A DNA stretch of 64,000 nucleotides from positions 186,001-250,000 of the forward strand of contig RBKR01000026.1 of the NCBI GenBank assembly GCA_004835665.1, read 5' to 3'. The stretch is from Phoma sp. XZ068 (Eukaryota; Ascomycota; Dothideomycetes; Pleosporales; Didymellaceae). The notes beneath the pieces are model-generated. The model had not been told where the DNA came from. It worked only from the letters and a program-made list of their open reading frames with translations, and ran no database searches. The translations under genes were made by a program, and so were the position numbers. This document shows, piece by piece, positions 11,720 through 20,502 of this stretch (position 1 is the stretch's first letter; each line of letters opens with the position of its first letter).

Positions 11720-13228
11720 TCATGAGCTGCTGTGCTTCGATTGAGGCTCAGGCGTAGTCTCGACGCCCTCCATAGGGCCGCCTTCTTTCCCTTTTCCAAA
11801 GCTTCCTCCGTCAGGGTTCGTTGGCGTGGAGAGTCGGTCCTTGGGATACGGCTCGAGGTCCTTGTGGCTTGTGGAGAAGGTCGAGATGACGGGTGTGTAT
11901 GAGGAGTGGTCGGCTTGTGTAGGCGTTTTGGCCTCTGGACCAGCTGAGATGGGGCTGAGCAAGCTGTCCAATCCTGGGTTTGCTTCCTGTGCTTGTACAG
12001 CACCGTTCATGAGACCATTCCAACCCCCTTCAATGTCACGCAGTAAGCGCACATATTCCTCGGGTACCAGCCCGCTCTCTCCGGTCTTTGGGTCTTGTGC
12101 CACCAGCCAACCCTGGCCGTGTCTGTACGATACGAGTATGACCTGGCCTTCAACAAGGGGCAGCTCGTTGTCGTTCTCGCGCGCAAAGTCGAACAGCGCC
12201 ACTGCTTTCCCGTGCATTTCTTCATCTGGCGAGGCAATTGTGAATTGGTAGTCGCGAGAGAATCGGTTATCGTCGCGAATGTAGTCGCCGGGCTCAGACA
12301 TTTCCTCGTCCGAGTCGTACGGGGGCCCTTCTTCGTTGGCGTACGAGCGTTGCGGGAGTATGGCGGCAAAGTGGGAGTCTCGTCGAGAGGCACCTTCGGG
12401 GACGTCGAGGTTCGAGGATGAGCTCGGCGGGTATGTGATGTACTCGCCGCCAATTCCGTTGGCAGCGTCGTTGACATGGCTGGGGTAGTAGCTTCCTTCG
12501 CCGTTGACACCGGTGACGGAGCTCCGCCTGTGCTCTTCGGGAGCTCGCCGCCCGCGGGTCTGGTCGAAGTCGACCTGGTTCGACTTTTGCTTCTTGTGCC
12601 GTGCGCTGTGGTGGCTTGTGACGACGGGGCTGGCGAGGTCCTCGTCTTCGCTGTACGGGGGGCCGTCGCCGAATGCGGTCATGGGCAGCTGCTCGCCGAG
12701 GCCCAGGTGTTGTGGGCCCGAGGCCCTCGAGGCACGGTCGGTGCGCCAGGCAACGGGCGGGGGGTCGGAGAGCCTGCGGTTGGCCTCGCTGGCGGGTGTC
12801 GAGGCGCCCGAGCGGTGCTCCTGGGGCAGCGGGCCGTAGTAGAGCGGGTGCTCGGGCTCGTATGCAAAGTCTCGCACCAGCGCATAGGGCAGGCTCGAGT
12901 GGAAGGCGGGGAAGGCGATCGACTGCGGGCGCGAGCGGGGGCCCGGCTGTTGTGTGGCCGAGGTGGTGGAGAAGGTGGACATGCGCTTGTTGACGTAGGA
13001 GCTCGCGCGCTCCAGCTTTGCGTGGGACGGCGGCGAGGTGACGAGCGGGGGCAGCGAGGTGCGGTTGGAGCCCATGTAGCCGGCGGCGGCGTCCCCGGCG
13101 CGGTGGGACATGACGTCGGCCGCCATGTCAGCGTCGCTCTGGCGCCCTCGAACGACGAAGCCCTCGGTGATGTCGTCCAGCCGGTGGGGGTCGGCGGGCG
13201 CGTGTGGGGAGGGCGCGGTGTCGGTCAT
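11720..13228 (-). CDS. SH3-domain adaptor, Nbp2-like
   Basis: A single-exon frame of 502 residues starts with ATG at 13228. One SH3 domain spans about residues 339-396, with the ALFDF opening, a GWLVA core around the conserved Trp and the VPEEYV ending. The rest is disordered, with Ser/Pro-rich stretches, acidic patches (SEDEDL, DSDEEM) and the motif YSEDEDL upstream of the SH3. The arrangement matches fungal Nbp2 proteins. From established knowledge, the yeast protein is an adaptor linking phosphatase Ptc1 to MAP-kinase kinases of the HOG and cell-wall pathways. Assignment is by overall similarity of the SH3 and its acidic upstream region. Function in this organism is inferred. Confidence 0.75.
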   Translation of the reverse strand: MTDTAPSPHAPADPHRLDDITEGFVVRGRQSDADMAADVMSHRAGDAAAGYMGSNRTSLPPLVTSPPSHAKLERASSYVNKRMSTFSTTSATQQPGPRSRPQSIAFPAFHSSLPYALVRDFAYEPEHPLYYGPLPQEHRSGASTPASEANRRLSDPPPVAWRTDRASRASGPQHLGLGEQLPMTAFGDGPPYSEDEDLASPVVTSHHSARHKKQKSNQVDFDQTRGRRAPEEHRRSSVTGVNGEGSYYPSHVNDAANGIGGEYITYPPSSSSNLDVPEGASRRDSHFAAILPQRSYANEEGPPYDSDEEMSEPGDYIRDDNRFSRDYQFTIASPDEEMHGKAVALFDFARENDNELPLVEGQVILVSYRHGQGWLVAQDPKTGESGLVPEEYVRLLRDIEGGWNGLMNGAVQAQEANPGLDSLLSPISAGPEAKTPTQADHSSYTPVISTFSTSHKDLEPYPKDRLSTPTNPDGGSFGKGKEGGPMEGVETTPEPQSKHSSS

Positions 13229-14858
13229 GCGCGGTAGCGTGGGTGGTGGGAGAGGGTCTGCAAAGTCAGCGAGGGACTATGTCATGGCCTGGCACGGTGG
13301 TGGATGTAGGTGGTGTGGTGGATGTGGGTGTTGGTGTGGTGGATATCGGCTGAGTGTGGTGGATATCGGCTGGGTGTGGTGGATATCGCCTGGTGAGGGT
13401 GAAGGTGTCGGCGTGGTGGACGTAGTGCATGTATGTCGCCGTCAAGTATAGATGCCCGCGTCAAGTGTAAATGTCGGCTGGCGCTCACTGTCGCCAGCGC
13501 ACACGGCGCACAAGCCTCGCGCGAACCACCGCAGACGGGTACCTGAAGGCGGCTCTTGCAGGCGGATTCGGTCGAGGGCGCAACGATGCAGCGTTTGGTC
13601 CAATGTTTCCAGCCCGCTGCTGACCAATGGGTCTCCCGGGCGGGCTTCTCGAAGACGTGCGCGCAAGCAACGGCGGCCAGCGGGTGCAATGGGCGCAGGC
13701 AGCGCTGAGGACGTCTGCAGCGCGCCGGCGGCTGGGGAAGCGCCTTCGCTGGGGGTTGTGGGGGGTGAAGGCAGGCCTGGCGCTAAGACTTACCCAGTGA
13801 ACAGCCAGCGGATGGCGCAGAGTGCGAGGCCGCTTTCCAGGCCGGGCGGGCGCAGAGGCAGAGGGCGACGGCGGGGCGCTGGGCGGGCGGGTGCAATTGC
13901 GGTCGAGTCTGGCAGCAGCGAGCGCAGTGACAGCAGAGAGAGTTGCGGGATGTTGGAGCCCGCCGAGTTGGATGTCGACGGGATGCACGCCGGGCCAAAA
14001 ATAGCGTGCGGCGGGGGTCTTGAAACGGTGAATCGGCGTCTGTGAGTCGCGCAGTGAGGGAACTGCACACAAAGGTTGCGTGAGGCTCGCCAGCACGTCG
14101 TCCAAACGAGGCACAGATTTCGACCTTGTCAAATACACTCGGCCGGCTGCGACGAGGGGCGGCTATGTCCAAACCGGCGGCTCTGCCCTCGACAGCAACC
14201 GCCTGGTCGAGAGGCCTGAACTGCTTTGGATTAGTTCTCACGTGTGCGTTTCAGAACAGGCAGGGCTAGCTGCATGGGGTGAAGGGCTCGTCCACGCTGA
14301 TCGAGGTCCTTCCCTGCGGCCCTCTGCGAAATGCCCATCACAAGGTCTGAGTGCATAATGTCCAGGTTGCTTCAATAAGACGACGCACGCATCGCCGGCT
14401 GTCAGTCATCCACCTCGACCGCACTCCCTAGCCATGTTTACTACGCAGAGTGGCTCTCCCGCGCTCCGGTCCAGGGTTCGCAGGCCGCAGAGATGATGAG
14501 CCGCGTCTTGCCCTCATCGAGCGCCCAACTGCCACAAGAGGATTGCAATCTCTTCCTCTGGTCGAAAAGACGGTAGTACCACGTCCACAGCGCCATGGCA
14601 ACCAGTTGGCCTCGGTCGGAGAAGACTGCCGCTGCGCCCGAGATGTTCGCTTTTATGCCCCTCATCGAGCAGACGTGCCCACATGCAACGTCGTGCTTAG
14701 TCATCCTCGACGCTAGCGAACAAAACTGACTTCACGCTCTCCAGGATTCCCACATCCACGCACCTCGTGTGCCGCACCATCCCCTCTACTCACAATCCAG
14801 CACCGCTGCCGCGTCAGCTGTCGATTAATGCATCGTCAGCCGCGCCGAGCCTCGCCTT
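13229..14858. other. GC-rich promoter interval of the Nbp2-like gene
   Basis: No gene supported. Many long frames occur on both strands because the region is GC-rich, but they contradict each other and show no domains. A small minisatellite is present (separate entry). The right end leads into the 5' leader of the Ssu72 gene. Confidence 0.45.
13333..13396. repeat. Minisatellite, three ~20-nt units
   Basis: Three nearly perfect direct copies of TGTGGTGGATATCGGCTGRG lie end to end upstream of the Nbp2-like gene. They are flanked by looser GTGGTG repeats. Confidence 0.8.
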
Positions 14859-15045
14859 GTAAGTACCACCAGCGTAGATAGCTTCCTGCTGTGATGATGA
14901 ATACTATTATTGGAGCTGTCCTAGGCAATAGCCGTTGAGGACTCAAATAATTACGCACACTGAAAATTCTGATACACGCTCTTAAAGCTATCTCTGCTGC
15001 GTTAACGTTGCAAGAGCACTGCTGACCGCGTGAAGAAATTTGCAG
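14859..15045 (+). other. Candidate 5'-leader intron of the Ssu72 transcript
   Basis: A consensus donor GTAAGT at 14859, a GCTGAC branch-like site at 15021-15026 and a TTTGCAG acceptor ending at 15045 define a 187-nt intron ending 116 nt before the Ssu72 ATG. It is unusually long for this window and contains a C/D snoRNA candidate, which explains its size. Confidence 0.55.
14889..14977 (+). ncRNA. Box C/D snoRNA candidate in Ssu72 leader intron
   Basis: C box ATGATGA at 14894-14900 and D box CTGA at 14969-14972 (another CTGA at 14960-14963) are 68 nt apart. Bases just outside can pair as TGTG with TACA, giving the short terminal stem of this class. Directly after the C box, the segment TATTGGAGCTG is an 11-nt perfect complement of the universally conserved 18S rRNA stretch CAGCTCCAATA. 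A D'-like CTGT begins within the end of this guide. The D'+5 rule points at the first A of AATA, which I believe is the Am site guided by yeast snR47 / animal U36 (from memory). Intron-encoded, same strand as Ssu72. It would direct 2'-O-methylation of rRNA in the nucleolus. Confidence 0.65.
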
Positions 15046-15161
15046 ATTCGAGCTTGAGACCCACCGTAACGACGTAACGACGTAACGACCGACGCGTACT
15101 CGTCCTCCTTCACCACCAGCTCACGTGCCTCACACCTCACCTCCGTTTACGTGTCGTCACC

Positions 15162-16092
15162 ATGTCCGCCGATCCACGCCTGCGGGCGCGTCAACAGCAG
15201 CAGGCCACGCCCCAGCCTGCGCCCGCTGCTACGCCTCCACCTCCTCCACCGCCGCCCGCAGAACCTCAACCCACGGGCATGGACGGCGCAAACGACGCGC
15301 CAGCGCCTGCCGCTGCGAACCCAGTCACTGTGCCTGACGACAAGTTCAAGCTCAAGTTCTGCACCGTCTGCGCCAGCAACCAGAACCGGTACGTCGCCCG
15401 CTCCTAAACTTCACACTCCAACTAACACACCCAGCTCAATGGAAGCACACCTCCAACTCGCCTCCGCCAACCTCCCCACCATCTCCTTCGGCACCGGCTC
15501 CCTCGTGCGCCTCCCCGGCCCCACCATCACCCAACCCAACGTCTACCACTTCAACAGCACCACCTACCAAACCATCCACGACGAGCTCGCCGCCCAAAAC
15601 ACCCCCCTCTACACCCACAACGGCCTCCTCAACATGCTCGGCCGCAACCTCAACATCAAAGGCTTCCCCGAGCGCTTCCAAGACTGGGTCCCAGGGAAAC
15701 CGCGTCTAGAGCACGAATCCGACAAAGGGTACGCAGGCACAGAATCCGGCGTCGCGGATGTAGTCATCACCTGCGAAGAGCGCTGCTTCGACGCCGTGCT
15801 AGAAGACCTGCACAACAAAGGCGGGAAACTAAACAGGCCTGTTCACATCTTCAACGTCGATATACGGGATAACCACGAGGAGGCGCTGGTGGGCGGGAAA
15901 GCGATTCTTGATCTGGCGCTGAGTCTGAATGAGGCTGCGGGTAAGGAGCGCGAGGTCCATGGTGAGAGTGGATGGGCGGCTGGTGGTGGTGCGGCGCGCG
16001 ATGGCTTTGATGAGAAGGTCCCGGAGATTTTGGCGAGTTGGCAGGAGCGTTGGCCGCAGATGCCGGCGCTGTGGAGTCTGGCGTGGTTTTGA
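15162..16092 (+). CDS. SSU72: RNA polymerase II CTD phosphatase Ssu72
   Basis: Two exons (15162-15388 and 15435-16092) give 294 residues. The catalytic CX5R loop is at residues 70-76 (C-A-S-N-Q-N-R) followed by SMEAH. The 46-nt intron splits the codon of the catalytic Arg. The downstream Asp-containing region and ITCEERC..V and HIFNVDIRDNHEEA motifs are typical of the family. Ssu72 dephosphorylates Ser5/Ser7 of the Pol II C-terminal domain and belongs to the cleavage and polyadenylation factor. The first ~60 residues are a Pro/Gln-rich extension absent from the yeast protein. A later start at Met40 is possible but would still precede the catalytic loop. It is convergent with the hydrolase/phosphatase fusion gene. 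Confidence 0.95.
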
Positions 16093-16751
16093 GCGAGCAC
16101 TGTAAGCGCGAGTCCAGCGAGTGCGATGAGTGCTACGAGCTGCGAGCTACGAGCGCTGCGAGCCCTTCGAGCGTATGACTTATTCTTTTCCATGATATAT
16201 ACTTGATACCCATACCCATATCCCTTCCAGTAGGATAACATAGCGCGGCGTTTCCGGTCAATAGTATTACCAACAAATTTATATCTTCATCTACATCGTC
16301 ATCTACATCTACATTTACATCTTCTTCATCAAGAACATCGTGCTCAATGTCTACAACGTAGTGATGATGATTACGCATGCTAACATAGCATTGTCGTCAT
16401 GTTGGCATGCTGTGATTATGTTGATGTTGCCATTGTCCAACAATTCCACACATCACACCTACAACCTTATCACCAAAAAAAAACCACACAGCACACACAC
16501 CATCTCTATACCTAAAACTCTCTCTATCGACAGTACCTAATCACATCAAAAGCATTTCATGCACAAAAACATGGGAGAAAACACTTTCCATAATGCGTGC
16601 CTCTACTACCAAAGAACAAGATACGATAATACCCAATGTCAATAGGCCGTTCAGAACCCACAAAACGCCAGAACGCGTCGCTAAAAGACCACCCAGAAAC
16701 AGTAAGCAAAAAAAAGAGGAAGAAATAATAATGGTACAAGAATGCCCACAC
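16093..16751. other. Convergent 3' flanks of Ssu72 and fusion gene
   Basis: No gene. It contains A/T-rich UTR-like sequence and a TCATCTACA-type microsatellite at about 16283-16330. Confidence 0.6.
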
Positions 16752-19088
16752 CTACATCGTAGGTGCCCTCCTCAACCCTGAGCAGTACCGCACGTGCAAC
16801 TCGTCGATGAAATGACTGTGTCTGATGCCCGGCGGCCGTGCTACGCGGAATGTCTCGATCGCGTCTTCCAGTTTATACCCCAGTCGCTCGACGAGATAGC
16901 ACACAAGGAAGAATCCCGTGCGGTTGAAGCCATAGTGGCAGTGCACGCCGATCAAGCCCTCTTTGCCTTGCTCTTGGCACTGTACCTTGACGCGGTCGAC
17001 GAGGTCGATGAAGGCCTTCACCTCGTCCTTCATCGGCGGTTGTTTCGAAACCGTGGGGAATTTGTAGTATTCTATACCCCCTTCCTCAAGGCCTTTGGGA
17101 TCGTACACGGGGTTGTCGTGCGAGATGTCAATCACAGCGCAGATCTTGTCCTTCCAGTCCCTCGCCACAATCTTGGGAGCATGGCGCTCGTCGACTTCGC
17201 GCAGCGTCTTCATCGCGCGAAAGGTGTTGGCGATGGGATCTGACACGGGCGGCACAGCTTGCCATTTCTCAAGATTCTTGACGTCCCACTTGCCTTCTGT
17301 AGAGAGGTATTGCAATTGCCAGGCGAGCGAGAGGCGTGGGTCGACGTGGTCGGCGAGAAAGCTGCCGATAAGGCCAGAGAGAATGCGCGAGGTTGAAGGG
17401 GCAAAGAGCATGGAGTGTGCTGCTGGCTTGGGCATAATCGTGGTCTTAACAACGAGGCGGCGAGGGTGTGGAGAAGGACTGTTGGATGGCGCATCTACAG
17501 CACCGAATTTGGGCGAGCGGTCTGCGATAACAACACTGCCTTCTGTGGTGCGGCTTTCGGTCTCAATTAGACTGTCACCCATTGTCGAAGCAGCCGTTGT
17601 ACTGGAAGCCTTTGTGCTACTGTCAAGCTTTGGGAGATCATTGGCATCGATACCCGAATCTTGATGCTTGCGCTCCGCCAAAGCGGGGTCTATTACAGCC
17701 GGGTCGAACGGTGCCGCTGCTATGGGCAGGCTCGCCTTTTCACTGGGTGGCTCGATAGCCCCGACGTCTCGTCCAAGAAAGTCAACAATGCGTTTGACAT
17801 TGTCAGGCGGAGTAACGGAGTCGGCTTCGCCAGCAGTAAGGAAGACGGGTATCTGCAAGCCTTTCCAAGTTTGCCGTCCGGGAAGGCCTCCTAGGTGAGG
17901 GTTGGCAAGGTAGTCAGGGCACATCCCACGCGCCATACGCTGCCATACAGCAGTACGGCTCTGTTTGTTGAAACGCAACTGCAGCTTCTTGGTCTCTTCT
18001 TCAGCATCCGCTCCAGCCATGCGTGATACACTTGCGCTATTGATCCCTCCTCTACGATCCCACTTTCTATACAGGTCGAACAGTACCGCAGGCACCGAGG
18101 TGACTCGATGTAGGAGCTTCGTCTGATGCTCTGTTGGAGGGTCTGCCTTAGGACACATAGCAATCAGTCCACTGACGTGTTGTGAAAGCAAATTGGCATG
18201 AGGCGATGTGGGTGAGGCCAAAAGTGCCGCGAGCGAGCATCCCATACTGTGGCCGATCAAGACAACGGTCTGACCTTCGTCTTTGGCACGATGCTGCTCG
18301 ATGACGGTGGCTAGGAGATGGACGAGGGCATCCGTGGTGTAGGCCTTGGCAGCTTTCGGGTCGAATGAAGACAGACCACATCCTGGAAGATCAACCGCCA
18401 AGCACGAAGCCAGGTTGGACAGACTCAGCAAGATAGGATGGAACTGCGCAATCGATCCGCCGAGACCATGGATGAACACCAACAAAGGTACTGGGTTAGG
18501 CTTTCTAGGAAACTTGCTTTCCTGGGGGTGTGGCCTGTAAAACGTTCGAATGGCAGGGTAGGTGATGTTGGTGGATGGAACTGTGTATGCCTGGATGGTG
18601 GAGTGCTTCCTCAAGAGCCCTGGGTCATTAGTTGCAGCATCGTCTGTTGTAGTCAGTAATCTAGTCCGAGCTAAGGATAGCTGGTACAGGCCAACCACGG
18701 GTAGGAGGAAAGATAGTGCAGATCATACGGAGCTTTTCTTACCCTCAGTGGCGTCGTCTACATGCTGGGAGTTGACAGACGGAGCGATCTTCCCTTTCTT
18801 GCTTTGCCGATCCCATACCCAGTAAGCGGAGCCGCATAGAGCCGTCAACTTGACCATGCCCACGATAGCTGAAGTAACAACGTTGCCTCGGTCTACGAAG
18901 GGGTTGATGAGAAGGATCAGACGGTAAGCTGAAAGTCTTATAGTGTCCCGCAGGGAGAGGTCGGCGAGACCTTGTGTGCCCTGATCATTGGCTGGCTGGG
19001 CCAATGCGGCCTTCAGCAGCAGGACGAGAGCCTGTGGAAGACGCAACGTGCCATTTTGAGACGAGACAAGACGCGAATGAGGCTCCAT
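16752..19088 (-). CDS. Alpha/beta-hydrolase fused to dual-specificity phosphatase
   Basis: Two exons (19088-18743 and 18670-16752) code for 754 residues. Residues 1-115 hold hydrophobic stretches that may anchor it to a membrane. An alpha/beta-hydrolase domain follows with an FIHGLGG oxyanion-type motif and the nucleophile elbow GHSMG (Ser about 257), then the DLPGCGLS strand. After a low-complexity linker (about 440-530), the C-terminal third is a dual-specificity phosphatase with HCHYGFNRTG, i.e. CX5R with Cys about 693. The phosphatase module resembles the RNA-triphosphatase/capping-like branch. Both catalytic signatures are intact, so a bifunctional enzyme is plausible. Substrates are unknown. 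The long uninterrupted frame of exon 2 covers both domains, so this is not a mis-joined pair of genes. Confidence 0.85.
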
Positions 19089-20502
19089 GGCTGTTCGCGT
19101 GCTCCAGGGCTGGATGTGAGTTCAACGGGGGGTGGAGGTGCCGGCGTTCAGGAGGTTGATGCGCGGATCCTCGCGCAATGCGCGACCAATGGAATCTGAA
19201 AATGCGAACACGATGCGCTTCACCGCTGATCAGAGGCCAGTTCCTGATAACGTCTCTTCTTCTGTCGCTGGCGCACGTTTGGAGTTGCAGCGAATGCTCC
19301 GCTATGACCTGGACGATCTAATCTGCAATCGGGCGATAAGTGCAACGTGGGATGGTCGCATCGTGGAGAAATGATAAAGTGAGCTGGAGCGCCGGCGGGT
19401 AGCGACAGGTTGCGCGCGAGGGTGGTGAGGATAGAGATGGTGAATGGTCAAGAACTGAGATCGCATGCGTGAGTCAGTCGCGACATCGTGCGGTGAAATT
19501 GTGTTGACAGAAATGAAGCCAGGAAAGAATGACGCAACCGCGTGCCGGTTCAGACGGCAAGGGCGCCCGTGCGGGCCTATTGTGCACGGCAGGGCTGAAG
19601 AACAATCGATGGAAGCCACATCCGCAGTAACGGACACTTCCCCTGAACATCTTTGAGCGTTGTGTCAGTAGGTCTGGACATTTGTATGTACTGTACAGGA
19701 CTGACTGGTCGCGGATGCCGAGAGATAGGCGCTTTGCCTTGCCGGTCTAAGGTTCAGGCACATTCCTTTGCATCCTTCTCACCGCATAGCAGTCACTCAC
19801 GTCAAAGTGCACATCATCAATTGATCATATGTCTGGACAAGATGCTGTTGAGCTGATCACCCCACAGTCATTCACACGTGTTGCCGCCGCCTTCCGCTCA
19901 AAGTATCGTCAGGAACTTTACTATCGTGATGCATTTGGCTCCGGTTTTCTCTCCGAAGCCTGCATATCGGAGCCCTCAGCGGTCCCGCGAAATTAATTTT
20001 CAACAGTCGCAGCGCCAGCACGACAGCTCGCGCTAGGTCTCCACAACCTCCAATCGCCACAATTCGGCTTGCAACATGTTGTCTCGCATTGGCTCTTCTC
20101 CACAGGCTAGACTCCACGTAGCGTGCTATTCGCCTGAGGGGCCGTTGTCACCCCTCTTGCTTGAGCTTCGAGTCAAAGAAGACGACACCAGAACAGCCCC
20201 ACTTGGAGAGCTCTTTGATCTTTCGGCATGCTTCAAGCAGCTAGACTAGCTCTTCCGACTTGCTTCCGACGTGTCCTGGTTGCGGGTGCGGCTAGCTGGT
20301 TGTCGGTATCTGCTCACATGCCGTCCATAGTCTAATCCAGAGCTCGGTAGCTTACCGTTACCGCACCGTTACCGCCTCTTTCCTCAGTCTGACTTCATCA
20401 TCGTGCCTTCCATTTGTGTTGAACGGCTTGCACCAGTGCGTGAATCAATTGGAAGTCAGCAAGTATACATCAATAGCGAATTGATCTGATCAAACCCCCA
20501 CA
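19089..20502. other. Divergent promoter region (fusion gene / DHAD)
   Basis: No gene supported. The region separates divergently transcribed genes. Near the DHAD side it has a CGG-N7-CCG inverted repeat and two ACCGTTACCGC-type direct copies (separate entry). Confidence 0.5.
20345..20378. promoter_or_regulatory. Possible Zn2Cys6 binding sites upstream of DHAD
   Basis: CGGTAGCTTACCG at 20345-20357 is an inverted CGG/CCG pair with a 7-nt spacer, directly followed by two copies of ACCGTTACCGC/ACCGCACCGTTACCGC-like sequence. CGG triplets in inverted or direct order are typical targets of zinc-cluster regulators. It lies ~125-160 nt before the DHAD start. It does not match the Leu3 consensus CCGGNNCCGG exactly. 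Functional role is inferred only. Confidence 0.3.

Noticed and set aside
13485..14241. Several 90-217-codon frames in the Nbp2 promoter region
   Set aside because: Overlapping frames on both strands in GC-rich DNA without domains; typical shadow ORFs.
16345..16440. GTGATGATGA near the Ssu72 3' flank as a C box
   Set aside because: No CTGA at a suitable distance; the sequence is a short repeat.
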